DNA of 60,000 nt from Polytrichum commune (lineage: Eukaryota > Streptophyta > Polytrichopsida > Polytrichales > Polytrichaceae): contig OX485806.1 of NCBI GenBank assembly GCA_950295325.1, positions 38,752,001-38,812,000 on the forward strand. The letters are read 5' to 3'. The notes below the pieces were generated by a model that saw only the letters and a list, made by a program, of their open reading frames with translations, had not been told where the DNA came from and searched no databases. Shown in pieces: positions 11,457 through 23,094 of the stretch. The translations under genes were made by a program, and so were the position numbers. Every line of letters begins with the position of its first letter. The stretch's first letter is position 1.

Positions 11457-11802
11457 ATCACACTAAATATTGTATTTAGTGTCATATGGTATTTTATGTC
11501 ATTGTGGTGATTTTTCTAGTGACAGTCTTATGAATAAGTTTACAAGTATCATCATCCCAACTTCCTTTTGATTCATCCAAATGACAATCGTTGAAACAAA
11601 TGTTGGTATATTATGCATCCTAACATTTTTGTAATGAAGTGTTGTCATGGATGATTAAAATATGGATGAAAAATCACAATGCCCATTTTCTTCTACAAGG
11701 AGTGACAAACAATGTTAGGTTTACGTTTAGTGTTGGTGACACTACATGGGCAGTTCAAGACAAATAGAATTGGTGACACTAAATAGGATATTTAGTGTAG
11801 TG
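11457..11802. mobile_element. MITE of the CACTACACTAAATA family, copy 1
   Basis: The right end, read inward, is CACTACACTAAATATCC followed by TATTTAGTGTCACC. The left end is CACACTAAATATTG followed by TATTTAGTGTCA. Each terminus is itself a near-palindrome around CACTAAATA/TATTTAGTG. The inverted ends match over about 25 bases. There is no coding frame. The CACTA start suggests an internally deleted CACTA derivative. Confidence 0.6.
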
Positions 11803-11959
11803 CCCATGCATGGAAGTTTCAGGCGCTTCATTACAACAAATGGCCAAGTGCACTCAACCCAATCCCACATAAGTTAATAATAAGCTTACCCCAACAGCAT
11901 CCAACTGGAGTGCCCTTACAGAAACCACAAAGCCGACTCAGCAAAGTCACTGCTAGTAG

Positions 11960-11986
11960 CCACGTGTCGCTACACACCCACGTGGC
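11960..11986 (+). promoter_or_regulatory. Paired ABRE / G-box elements upstream of the dehydrin gene
   Basis: CCACGTGTC at 11960-11968 and CCACGTGGC at 11978-11986 are two strong ABRE cores (ACGTGKC) with starts 18 bp apart, about 430-460 bp before the ATG at 12418. ABREs bind bZIP factors of the ABA pathway, and paired ABREs typically confer ABA and drought induction, which fits the gene downstream. No clear TATA box was identified. Confidence 0.7.
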
Positions 11987-12417
11987 GGTCGGAGAGAGAG
12001 CGCGGCCACCTTGTTGGCACTGACGAGGCAGCCGCAGCGCATCTTCATCGCCGTGTTGGATTGGCCATAACGTTCCTACACCCGTGTCGACAAATGCCAC
12101 TTCTTGCCTCGCCGATCTCAACATATTCCAATTCCAGATCCGAGTCTCACAGCCGCTGCATTTCGAAGCACTTTCGTAATTATCAACTTCTGCAGATCTC
12201 TATAGTTCAGAATCCTCTCACTTGCGCTTCTTTCGAGGTAACCCATCGGTCTTTCTCGAGCGATCCGGCCCCTCAGAAGGTTTTCAACGAGAACCACACA
12301 CGCTGCGAGCTCCAATTCTCGAGGTTTTGCAATTTCCGAAGTGGAATCGACTGAATTAGGGAGAGTCGATCGAGGGAGAGTTTTTAGGAGAGAGGTTTTG
12401 TTCTTGTTCTTGTAGCG

Positions 12418-13224
12418 ATGGAGGGAGGTAGCGGAGACAACGATGTGCGTCCGCTCCAGACGAGCGCCGAGCCGACCGGAGTTGCGCACACGCGACAGCC
12501 AGAGAAGGATCTACAGCCCGGGGACCCTAACCTGATGGGAGCGGCTCCGGTTTCGGAGAAGAAAGGGATCGCTGACAAGGTGAAGGGACTCCTCGGTGGA
12601 CACAAACAGCAGCAGCAACATGGCAATGTAACCGATCACACACAACAGCACCAACCAGGAGTTTACGGGGACGCAACACCCGGGACAGGAACCACGGATA
12701 CCAAGGTCGGGTGCTTGGACAAGATCAAGGGGTTGGCAGCAGGTGCAGGAGGCCATGGACACACACAGGGTAATTCGCCGGTTCATACACAAGAACATAC
12801 ACCGGGATCCACGACTGAATCGCCTTACTCTTCCCAGGGGGCAGCCCCCACGGGTGTCGGCCATAACTTGGATCCCACGGGACCTGCACCGGGGCAGGCT
12901 GGGCCTCAGGCATTCGAGCACGGGCGGACTGAGAGAAGCCCTTATGACAGTGTCGGTGCAGGACCCCGTACCAGCCCGGACTTCAATGGTGGGACGAATG
13001 TGAACTCTAGTGCGGCTGTGCACGGCGGGTGGCCGCAGCCCACTAATCCCGTGGGGTCGACTAACTCACAAGGTGGAGCTGTTCTTGGGGATGGCCATGG
13101 TAATATGCATGAAGGGCCTCGGGATGATACCGTGAAGAAGGAAGGGTTCATGTCAAAAATCATGGATAAGTTGCACAGCCCCAAAGGCAAGCACACCACC
13201 GCTACTGACGCACCTGCTCACTAG
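12418..13224 (+). CDS. Dehydrin-like LEA group 2 protein with three degenerate K-segments
   Basis: An uninterrupted 268-codon frame from ATG (tagcgatggagg) to TAG. Three Lys-rich amphipathic segments resemble the dehydrin K-segment: EKKGIADKVKGLLGG (residues 47-61), KVGCLDKIKGLAAG (96-109) and KKEGFMSKIMDKLHSPK (240-256). Linkers are rich in Gly, His, Thr, Pro and Gln, with a Q4 run, and almost no hydrophobic residues, as in intrinsically disordered dehydrins. No poly-Ser S-segment is present, and only a weak Y-like VYGDATP (82-88). There is no signal peptide or membrane segment, so a cytosolic or nuclear protein is expected. Dehydrins protect membranes and enzymes during water loss, with K-segments folding into helices on lipid surfaces. 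Paired ABREs upstream fit stress control. The gene is GC-richer than its surroundings and is the one convincing host gene here. No intron is needed, although many dehydrins have one. Confidence 0.8.
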   Translation: MEGGSGDNDVRPLQTSAEPTGVAHTRQPEKDLQPGDPNLMGAAPVSEKKGIADKVKGLLGGHKQQQQHGNVTDHTQQHQPGVYGDATPGTGTTDTKVGCLDKIKGLAAGAGGHGHTQGNSPVHTQEHTPGSTTESPYSSQGAAPTGVGHNLDPTGPAPGQAGPQAFEHGRTERSPYDSVGAGPRTSPDFNGGTNVNSSAAVHGGWPQPTNPVGSTNSQGGAVLGDGHGNMHEGPRDDTVKKEGFMSKIMDKLHSPKGKHTTATDAPAH

Positions 13225-13520
13225 AGAGTTGTGAATCTGGTGAGCTTTGTACATTACCAGGATTGTGAAATTCTTGGGGACATGAAAAGGTTTTAAGAGA
13301 GTTTAGATGTGTTTAGCCCTTCATAAGCAGTCTCTGTGTCAGTTTGGGCACATTGGGTAGGCTACAATATTCTGGCTGGATGGTTAATACAAAACTAGCT
13401 GGTGTTTGTGATTACTACCGTGATTTTGACTGGAGTATCATCCATTTTACACACATGTACTTCATACACTTTTGTGAATAAAACATGTATCTTTCCTCTA
13501 ACAAACCTCCTGTACCGACG

Positions 13521-13740
13521 TGATGACGACGTGAAGGAGGGGTTCTTGTTTATGATCATGGACAAGGTGCATAGCCCCAAGTAGTTTCTTTCCTTGAAGA
13601 GATTGGGCATATCGGTAAGGCTACAAATTTCTGGCTGTAAGTCTATATAAAAGTAGCAGATGTTTGTGATTACTGTAATTTTTTACTAGAGGATCATCTA
13701 GTATACAGACATGCACCGGGCATGCACCTCGTGCAGTTTT
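13521..13740 (+). pseudogene. Partial tandem duplicate of the dehydrin 3' end
   Basis: The frame GFLFMIMDKVHSPK ending in TAG at 13582-13584 repeats the last K-segment of the gene upstream (GFMSKIMDKLHSPK). The downstream sequence also follows the parent 3' UTR: gggcatatcggtaaggctac against gggcacattgggtaggctac, then ttctggctg and tgtttgtgattact in both. The duplicated block therefore covers the final K-segment plus 3' UTR, offset by about 390 bp. There is no upstream coding part or start, so it is a fragment, unless it serves as an alternative last exon. Confidence 0.75.
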
Positions 13741-13816
13741 GGAATGTATGCATAATGTATAAATCAACTTTTTTCTGATGAGCTAGCCAGAGAGGGGTTA
13801 TCGGCAAGTTGAAATG

Positions 13817-14207
13817 TATTGGATGGGGGGCACCACGGGCCTTGGCTTGGTGGTTAGGGCTCATGGCCCCCAATGAGGAGGTTGTGGGTTCTATTCCCCA
13901 TGCCGGCGTGGTGCTCACCACCTTAGTCCACCCAACTATGGTGGGGGGTCCTTGGACCTTGTTGTATGGGTACCTCAAAGCCCTTTGGGGGGATACCATG
14001 TCCTATATCTTCAAGGCACTAGTGGCTAGCTAGGAACTAGTATAGTGTGTCACTATAGTGTCCATCCTCGAAAGGGGGGAGTAGTATTTGTCCCAATGTC
14101 CCCTTGTCCGGTGGGCATCGGGTCATTGGCATTACGAACGGACACTTTATTCACACCGGCCCCTTGCTAAAAAGGGACCGGAGTTTCTATCTATCTATTG
14201 GATGGGG
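13817..14207 (+). mobile_element. tRNA-derived SINE, complete, with target-site duplication
   Basis: The body is 13829-14195, flanked by a perfect 12-bp direct repeat tattggatgggg (13817-13828 and 14196-14207). The head has a pol III A box (TGGCTTGGTGG, 13843-13853) and a B box (GGGTTCTATTCCC, 13886-13898) at tRNA-like spacing, as in tRNA-derived SINEs. The 3' end finishes in a tetranucleotide tail (tatc)n. The tRNA-unrelated body carries ctcgaaagggggg, acgaacggacact and ggccccttgctaaaaaggg. A 5'-truncated relative lies at 37240-37450 on the minus strand. The frame at 13809-14033 is incidental. Confidence 0.85.
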
Positions 14208-17117
14208 TTGGAGTTGCTGTTCAAGGACTTTGAGCAACGACTGGTAGATACTGATATTTTCTCAGCACTAAAACATACTGATTTACAGAATGACGCAATG
14301 CGTATGATTTCCCACGCATTTATTTGAATCGAGCTAAGTTAGTGGTTATTTGTGATCTTGATCACAATGACCAGGCACAGGACAATGACCTGGACGGCAA
14401 GAGTTTACTGCCTCTTGAATTGTGAAGATTTTGTGTTCAATTGCTACAGAATTAATACAGGGTGAATGGACTACATATTGTTTGTTGCACCTAGCAATCT
14501 TTTGATAACCTATATTTTGGATCTTGTGAAAAACAGGGCAAAGTCTAGTTAAGAAATCTTGGATGTGATCTTTTCTTGGATTTATGATAAGCTGGTACAG
14601 CTGAATTTGTTTGAAATACTATAATTCAGTGAATGAAGGATATAATTAAACCTGAAATGAAGGATAATTTTCAATGACACAAAATTATCTTGTTAAATTT
14701 GTGTCAAAATTTATTATTGAATCCTATAATATGTTTTGGCTTTATATAATTATAGATTCTTGGGTGATCATCACAAACATAAAGATTTTATTGATTTGAA
14801 TGACACATCCCAAACCTATATATAATATTGACAACCTTAAAACGAACAAGTATATAAAGTGTCTATTTTTACCAATAACATTGACAACGTTATTCATGCC
14901 CTCCTTTTCAAACAAGCGTTCGTGAAGGCTTGGCCCCATTAACTGTTGGCCCTTTCATGAATGAGAGTTCGGGAATGATGAACACCACCCCTTCATCCCC
15001 CAACCACGAACGCTAGCTCATAAATGAGCTAGAGCTTTCGCTTACATGAAGAATCCTCTTGTGCATAAGATGCGTCCACCTTTGCATGTCCTTGCATGTT
15101 GATGTTGTAGCCTATCTCTTGCATTCTTGACATAGGGGTTTGTTGCATTTTGAATCATATTCATTTCTTTCATGTTTCTTGTTTCTTTGTTTTGTATTGT
15201 AACATGTTCCTAATTAAAATGTCTACCACTGCACCTCCCCCCCCCCCCCGGAGATAGCTCACACCCTCTCAACACCAACACCTGAGCCCCCATGTAAACC
15301 ATTCATTGTTTTTTACCTCGACAAGGTTCTATGCCACTCCAGGCAAGTCCAAAATGTTTCCCATGTCCGTTGCAGTAGCCCCCAAGACATGGAAACTATC
15401 ATTAATCATAAGGTTGTCTGAGTTCGTTCGGCTTGCGGCGCTTCCTACGCAAGGTCCAAGACTTAGCTCACATGATAGTGTGGAGCTCCATGATGCTCAA
15501 GAACACCATGCCCATTGTCTCCTTGTTTGTCCATAGTCTCTCTCCCCCCTTTCCCCCCACGCCTCATCCTAGGGACATGAGCCTTACGATGCATTCCTCG
15601 ATGAAAGGGGTAGGCTAGTCCCGAATGTAGGTGGGAGTGGCAAGCAACAATTTCTCCATATCTTGAAGTCCAAGCTTTAGGAACCCATTCCCACACTGCG
15701 TAGCGCTCCTATTGGGTGGTGGCTCAGCCCTCTCAACATGCTGCTCATCAATGATAGCCCCACAAAGAGTATCTTGAACCCCCTAGGCACCCTCATCGTC
15801 CCCATCCTTGGAAATGTGGCATGAAGGACACCTTCCTAGCTACCAAACTCACTCCCGACATTAGGAGGCTTGTGAACCACCCCAATAATTTCCCCAATTT
15901 TGTCCTATCCCACCCAATTGGCAATAGGCCTCTCAACTCGCGTAGTGATGTATATAAAGCCCTTGTAAAGTTTGCACAACTCATTAAATTAATTTAATAT
16001 TGACCTCTTTGTGTATGTGCATCCTCTTTTATTTCATGTCCAAATTTGAAGATCCCCCCCCCTTTTGCATGATTTCTTTGTCATACTTGCATCCATTAGC
16101 TTCCCAAATGTGGCACAAGTGTCCATTCATGGCCAATCAACATATCCGACATCCCCCAAGTCTCTTTCATGTGCAGATAGTGACTTCTCCAACCCATTAT
16201 TTTATTAGTTCTTTGCCATAGAGTACTCCATGAATCCTGGAATTGAGGACGAAGTTATGAACAACCCATTGGCCAAAGATGTGGGCCACACCTACGTTCC
16301 ATTCCCTTTCGCATGAGAAGCGCATACGCATTCCCATGGTGGGCACGTCATCATCCAGAGACTTTGCCCTAAATGCCCAAGATTGAGCAAGTGCCTTTGC
16401 ATGGACACGCCCTCCTTCCAACGTCCCTATAGTTCCCAAAGTCCCCATTGTCTCGATTGTCCTTGTCAATGTCCCAATTATGCCGCCCATGCTCATGTTT
16501 GCCGCCACCTTCCTACACACCACCACCCCCCCCCCCCCCAAGGCAAAGGTTGGCAATCTTTCCCATGGCAACGTTTTCCCTTGTTTGTTTTCATATGTTG
16601 CATTGCATGCCGTGGTCTTTACAAACTCTCATCCCAAACCTATCCTCATTTCTTGCCCACTTCATCTAATCGTATAATCCCCTATCCTAGGATGCTTTGC
16701 TTTCAAATGTAGGATGTTTGTCCGTGCCCACTTCGTTGGATAGGTGAACCCTCAAGGCCCCATACTATGAGTCTCACCAGTGTTTCACACTCTCGAGAAG
16801 TGCATGACATTTGGTTTCATAGATGCCATCATATTCCATATATAATTCCTCGTATTATGCAGATTTTATAATATGTCGCTCAACTTATTATTGTAATGAC
16901 ATGCATTTGTGCCAAATTGGTTAGTGTTGCCTATGCAAATCGCTTAATTTCATTAAACTTAGTCACATTGGATATACTTTGTGTTTTCTTGTAACATATT
17001 TGAAAGTCATGTCCTTAAATGATCTAAAATCATTAAAAAAAATCTCCAATTACTAAATATAGTGATTTAGACCACATACACTTCAAGAATCACATGGTCA
17101 TTTCAATGGTAAGAAGG
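14208..17117. other. No recognisable gene; homopolymer tracts
   Basis: AT-rich up to about 14900, then GC-richer with C runs (C13 at 15237-15249, C14 at 16526-16539). The minus frames 15463-15696 and 16197-16571 (124 codons) show no recognisable motif, and the latter is Gly/Thr low-complexity. I could not assign this stretch to any element. Confidence 0.4.
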
Positions 17118-17408
17118 GTACACTAAATAGTTATGTTATTGTGAGCCAAAGTAATTACCAATGCCCACATTAACTTCAACCCACACTAATTATTGTGGGC
17201 CACATTTTTCTAGAAAATTGATGTGGGTGTTTATTTCATTTTTGCTATTTTTGTCCTTAAAATGATACTCAGCGTGTTGGTTGGAAGTCATCATGAAGAT
17301 TTAGGGAGAGACTTGGGATTTTGGACCCACACTATTTTCATCATGACTAGAATATTAATGTGGCCCATGTTAATTTGCCAACCACACTAATAGAACTATT
17401 TGGTGTAG
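17118..17408. mobile_element. MITE, CTACACYAAATAG terminus, 291 bp
   Basis: The left end is GTACACTAAATAGTTATG followed by TTATTGTG. The right end read inward is CTACACCAAATAGTTCT followed by ATTAGTGTG. About 23 of 28 positions match. The interior contains several inverted words such as ccacattaa/ttaatgtgg and cccacacta. No coding frame. Confidence 0.55.
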
Positions 17409-20400
17409 TTTTGAAGGTGAGATATGAGATGTCATTAGGTAAACTACGGTATGAAGAACAGTGAGATGTAATTAGCACCTACCCCAAACATCTAGACAAT
17501 AGTGAAATCAAAGTAAAATTGGAATACAAGACAATGTTTTACATATAATGGTGAGTGCACATGCTGGAATATATCCTAAACTACATGTTGATACTATGAT
17601 TGAGTATGAAGTTCATAAATTTTTCGTTTATAGGAGGTTTATTTTTGTAGTAACTCACGCACTTCATTTAGGTTTCCAATGAAGAGTCCAACCCTTGGGA
17701 TTGAGCATCATGACGATTCTAAATGTTAGTGTATAGCAAAGCCAACACAAAATCTCTAGCTTGAGTTTGTATAATTTTCCATCCACATTTAATGATGTGG
17801 AGTTCCTCGTATTTTCAATTTATTTAGCACTTGTAAATCATGGTTCATTACTTCTAAAATCTAGGCACTTCTCTTACATATATGGGATGCTTAGGTGAAC
17901 CTTCTTCTTGTATAATTTACCTCACATGCGAAACAACACCTTTTTTTTTCTAATCTCAATGTGTTATCTACAGGAATGTGGTTACTTTGTAAGCCACAAT
18001 ACCCATTCCATATGTATACATTGTAAGCCAAATGCTCAATAAATATCACTTTGTACACCCAAGTAATACAGTTATATACTTAAGTGTTTCCTTGAGGAGA
18101 CATCCAAACCCAGCATGATGTTTGGTTAGAACATGGAAGAATCATGATGTGTAATAATAAGAAATTGCAAATTTCAAGTGGAATCTCCAATCGGTGAATT
18201 TATTCCCTATGGAAAGTTACTTCTAGTGCCCAATTGCTTGGCCCTATTTCTATATGGTCAATCATATCTTACACCAACTTATGTTATTTTTGTCCCCCTA
18301 TGGTTTATGATAGCAAGCTAAGCATACATTGCAATATTTTAACCTCTTCATATTTCTATAATCATAGAAGTTGATTAAATAATCAAAAAATATGAAATCA
18401 TAAATTAAATCATAAACATTATGGAATTAATTCAAAATATTCACAAACTATGTTGCTTATGTTTTGAATACTATTATTAAGGTAAATTTTAGTCACAGTA
18501 TCTGGAGATTAATTCTAATATAAAAAATAAGACATTTAATGTAGACATTACAAATGCAAAGTAGACCTTAAATGAATAAAAATTGAAATTCTTCATACGT
18601 GTAAGGTGGAAAAGAAAATGGACTCCAAGAAGTTCATTGAGCTGAAAAATATGATCATCTTCTAGTTGTAATTCTAGCATGAACAAGCAAAAGATCGAAG
18701 GACCCGCTCAATTAGCCAAGGGTTTTCCTATGACGTGAGACTTCTCGTAAAGGAAAACTAAATAACTCATGGCCTTGTGATGTGATCTCATGGCATAAAC
18801 CTCTCCCAATCCCAAGACTAGGGATTTGTTCAACCCCCATCATAGCCTTAAATCTCACCCTAATCACCAAAGAATGTAACCCCGACAAAGGCATTAACAC
18901 ATGTAATAACACTATCCAAATCCATGAAGAAGTAGTGGATATATTCGAGCACTCCCACCTTGCTCTTTATTATTAGATAATAGTGTGAAATTTCCATTGT
19001 CACCCTTAACATTATGTGAATAGCATAGTTGGATTATCATTTTCACACAAATGTTTTATTTTACAAGTAGTATGAACCTAAAAAGCAATCAAATCCCTTG
19101 AGTTCTTGATCAACTTTAAAACACTGAAACATTGGAACATTAGAACATTCCTTGTGTGTAATTACCGGTAGAATGTGAACACTTATCCGTATGTGGTTCC
19201 CGAGGTGATATGCTTTGCCATTTTTGACATGGCCATAATTAGTTTGTGCATTCAAGACTAGTGACGGTAACTATGTTGGGGGAAGTATTCTTTCCAAAAG
19301 CTTAGTCAAACATGACCAAGGTAGGATGGAACGGGTTCCCATTTGCATCCATGTAAAAAAGACACATAGACATTACTTTTTCTTTCCTTTCCTTTTCTTT
19401 TCTTTTCCGATCTCATGGTTCTAATCATAGTGTTGTGCAAAGTTTCATGTAATTTGACTAGAATTGTAGTATTATCTTCTAATCTGTTTTTTAAGCTTGT
19501 AAGCAACCACATAAGTTTGAGAATGGAGGCAAACATTCTTGGCCATGGTCATTGCATGTTAAAATAATTAACTAACTTTTGTAATTTGGGTAACGCTGCA
19601 ATTCAAACATTGTCCAAATTGGTTGTCCGAGTCCAATATAGACAAAAGGCCAAAGTTTTTTAAATGAGTTTGGCTTCAATGAATGACACATAATTAATTT
19701 TTGGTTCAAACCACCTTACCAATTCCTAAACATGTACCAAAATATTAACAAACATGAAAAGTATTTTTTAGAAAACAATCAGATTTTAATCAAACGCCAA
19801 TTGACTAAGCAAATAACACTAGTTTGTTTTCAATTTCCATTAGAAAAGGAAAAGATAGACAAAGCGCATAATTCCCTCTATAAAATTTTAGGGTAAGCAC
19901 TGCTTTTAAGAAAAATTCAAGATGTAAATGTCAAGTGCATGGTCACAAGGCTTAACATTCATGATGACCATGCTACTTCCAACTTGAATCCACTACAAAC
20001 CTATCATCTATAGCCTTATGGTTGATTCATCTCAACTTAATCTCACTATATTATTAGGGTTTATGGTGTTAAATACCTACAAACAAATTTGTTTGATTTG
20101 TAAAGGAGTTCTAACATTTCACTCTTCAACTTACATTGGTTGCAACAAATTCTTGGCCTAGTTGTGGAGGCATTGGATTATAAACACAAAACTTTAGGCC
20201 TCTCTAGAGAAGGTTTCCACATCCACATCCACATCCACATCCACATCCACATCCAATCCAATCCAATCCAACAACCTTGTCCAAAGACATATTTCCAATG
20301 AAAGAAATGAAAATTAATATTGTAGAATTATGGCGGAGTTAACATTGCAAATGTCAACTCATAATTCTTATTTATTTTATTTTATTTTATTTTTGAATAT

Positions 20401-21858
20401 AATGGAAATTCTTCATCAATAAAGGAACAACACACTTCAAAAAAAACTCATTCCCAAACTAGGCTTAAGGGCTTATTTACACAAAAGAAAATGGGCCATG
20501 GCTCTTAAGAATCCTTGAATTCTCATTGGTTGAGGGTCTCATGGGCAACCACTTTAGGTTTACATAAGGATAATTTTGGACTACAACCCATAACATTTTC
20601 GGTAAATGAAAATTTTGCATAAAATCCAACATGGTAAGTACGGATAATGTTGGCCATGATTGTAGGGAATTGTTTTAGGACAAGTCTTGACGGTAGGCTA
20701 GGCAAAAATGTGCGGCAAGCCCCAAAGGACAACCCATGTGAACTTATCAATGATAGAACTTTTAATACTATTCATGTTTAATTCACAATTTGAATGTTGG
20801 AACTACTGTAGAAGGTTGCTTTCTATGTAACTACTATGTATTAATTTTATTATTGTGTAGGAAACAAAGCTACAAACACTTTCTTTCTTCTCTCCTCCAT
20901 GATGCCTTCTCATATCTAATCAATATATTATGAAGTCTTCTTTATAATCCCATTTGAGTTTACACAATGGGCTTGTGACCTCCAATAGACTTTGGACTCA
21001 AGTCCTTTAACTTCTCTATGCTCTCATCTTGAAAACATGGTAGCATGGTATTTAAGAGCCATGGATCAATGCCTTCAATGTGAACAAGCCTTAAGCGAGC
21101 ACCAACAAATTGGTTCACTTTCATGTCACATTGACTGCATCATGATTTAGAGTCAATCTTTGTTTGACAAGTGACACATTTGCGGCACAATTGAATTGAT
21201 TAGTGTAGAAGTTGCCATGTTGTGGCATCCAATTTGATTTTCATTAGAATAGGCCACGAATCATTCCTCGGTGTGGGCTACCCCTTTCGAGTCCCAAGCA
21301 TTATCGTTAGCATGGAGTCTATTTTAAGAATGTGAGCACTCGAAAGGGACCGGGTCATGGTCAACCAACCATGGTGGTTGCAAGCCTATCCACCCCCGAT
21401 ATCATGTAGTTTGCTCCTTTTATGGTTGCCACCTCATTGAGCTTTCATGGGAGAGGCAAATTCGAGGCAAATTCACACTAAATTTACCCCAAAACAAAAT
21501 TGGGGATCCAAACAAGAACTAGCATGGTGGTTGCGCTCCTTGATTTGGAATGTGTAGCTCATTTCCCGCACATTATTTACTTTCATGAAATTAATAACTA
21601 ATATCAGGGGAATGGTGTGTGAAACTCAAACATCCGGATATTTAAAAGTGGTGATCTACATTCATTCATGCACAAATGAAAATATAACACTATAAGAGCT
21701 CATACAAAGATGATTTTGGTAGAACAACCCAAACATGAGACAACATTGGAGGAGAAAGGAGATATACATATTATAGGAAATAGAAAATACAAGGTTTGGT
21801 CAAAGAATTTAAGTGGCAAACAAGTGCCACACCATCATTATTGGATAGTTTGACCTAC
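17409..21858. other. Long AT-rich stretch without genes
   Basis: No frame above about 75 codons and no TIR or LTR pair recognised. The only distinct structure is the (CACATC)n microsatellite described separately, plus a short (TTTTA)n tract near 20370. Confidence 0.5.
20215..20271 (+). repeat. (CACATC)n microsatellite grading into (AATCC)n
   Basis: Six perfect hexamer units followed by three to four aatcc pentamers. Confidence 0.9.
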
Positions 21859-21892
21859 ACTAAGGGCCAAGTTCCATGTACCGGTCGCGGTC

Positions 21893-23072
21893 TGTGAGCC
21901 CAAAATGGTGCCCACAATTGTTCTTAACCCTTATTTTCTATCGAATTCGGGTTTTCAATTTAATCATGCAATCAAAAAGCATAAAAAGAGTGTGGACTTG
22001 GGTTTGGGTTTGAGATTGAGCTAAGGGTGAAGTTTTGTGTGTTCATTTAGTGTCACGGGTTGAGATTGTGTTTAAAATGTGTTTAGTTAAAGTGAAGGAA
22101 TTGAGTGACTTAATAGGTGGGGGCTTAGTGGCCGAATATGGCAAGGGGATCGTTTAAATTGGGTCGGGCTGGTGTTCGTTTAAGAGGGGGTTGACTGTAC
22201 CCTAGACATTTCCGGGTTCGGGGACCAGTTGAGTTTGGTGACACTGTTTTGTGGCTCTCTCTCGGCGTGCAGCAGCAAGGAGGTGCAGGGAAGGGGATCC
22301 TAGGTGGGGAAGCTCAAAAACAGGTGGAGGTTCTTGGTGGTGACTACTGATGTGAGAGATGGGGATACTCGGCGGAGAGCGAGTGCGGGGCTATGCGCCT
22401 GGGCTCAAGCGGCAGCTTATCAAGACTGTGAGGGCTCGGGTGGAACAGATGAATTTGAGGGTGAATGTGGGAGCTCAGAGGCTCTTGTTTGGGCTTCGAG
22501 GCTCCTGAGTTGGGCGTCGAGGGCTACTGTTCGAGCTTAGAGGCCTTGTTTGGGTGTCGAAGGCTCCTGTTCGAGCTCAGAGGTTCCTGATTCGGAGTGG
22601 GAGGCTCCTTATTCGGAGTCAGAGGCCCCTATTTGGGCGTCGAGGGCTACTGTTCAAGCTTAGAGGCCTTGTTTCGAAGTGGGAGGCTCCTGATTCGGAG
22701 TTAGAGGCCCCTGTTTGGGTGTGAGGCCCCTGATGTTGAAGCAAATGTATACCAGCAGCATTTCTAAGTGACGTGGCAGGGGCTTGAGGGCCCTACCGGA
22801 TAAATAAATAATAATAATAATAGATTAGAGAAGATCTACTAATAGACTAGTCACTCTCACTTAGAATATGGAGTAGACTTAATGGTGTGGGTGTGAAGTG
22901 TGGTGTTCATCAACACTTGGAATGGAATCAATAAAGACCAGTATGGTTGGGTGTATTGGGCAGTTGAGCCAAGGTTTAAGTTCCAAGATTTCACAAATGC
23001 TAATCGAATTCATGTGAATCTTAGACCCTCACCCGAACTACGACGCATAAGGATGGAGGTTTAGGTCTCACA
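21893..23072 (+). mobile_element. LTR (5' type) of an LTR retrotransposon, 1180 bp
   Basis: It begins TGTGAGCCC and ends GGTCTCACA; the ends are inverted repeats with one mismatch and have the required TG...CA. Four bases later comes TGGTGCGTCTGCCGGGAG, resembling tRNA-Arg-type plant primer-binding sites (TGGCGCCGTTGCCGGGGA). The left junction coincides with the point where 21859-21892 stops matching the related sequence at 35313-35346, supporting an insertion there. The LTR holds an unusual 21-bp tandem array (22478-22741) and an AT-rich (AATA)n(AAT)n tract near 22803 that could serve polyadenylation. The frame at 22304-22540 is a by-product. No gag or pol follows and no 3' LTR was found. 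Confidence 0.6.
22478..22741 (+). repeat. 20-21-bp minisatellite of about 13 units inside the LTR
   Basis: Units follow the pattern GAGGCTCCTGTTCGGAGT plus about three bases, for example gaggctcctgattcggag, gaggcccctatttgggcg and gagggctactgttcgagc. Higher-order repeats exist because the same order of variants recurs about 120 bp apart. Tandem repeats in a U3 region can act as enhancers; that role here is inference. Confidence 0.8.
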
Positions 23073-23075
23073 TAA

Positions 23076-23094
23076 ATGGTGCGTCTGCCGGGAG
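23076..23094 (+). other. Candidate primer-binding site
   Basis: TGGTGCGTCTGCCGGGAGT lies 3 bp after the LTR. It starts with the obligatory TGG and shares CTGCCGGGAG-type sequence with tRNA-Arg primer sites, with mismatches in the middle. Confidence 0.45.

Noticed and set aside
12511-13023. 170-codon minus-strand frame and other frames opposite the dehydrin gene
   Set aside because: Shadows caused by the GC-rich coding strand; the plus frame has clear K-segments.
16197-16571. 124-codon minus-strand frame
   Set aside because: Gly/Thr low-complexity with no motif, no splice or promoter context.
22304-22540. 78-codon frame
   Set aside because: Lies within the LTR and runs into the 21-bp minisatellite; not a gene.
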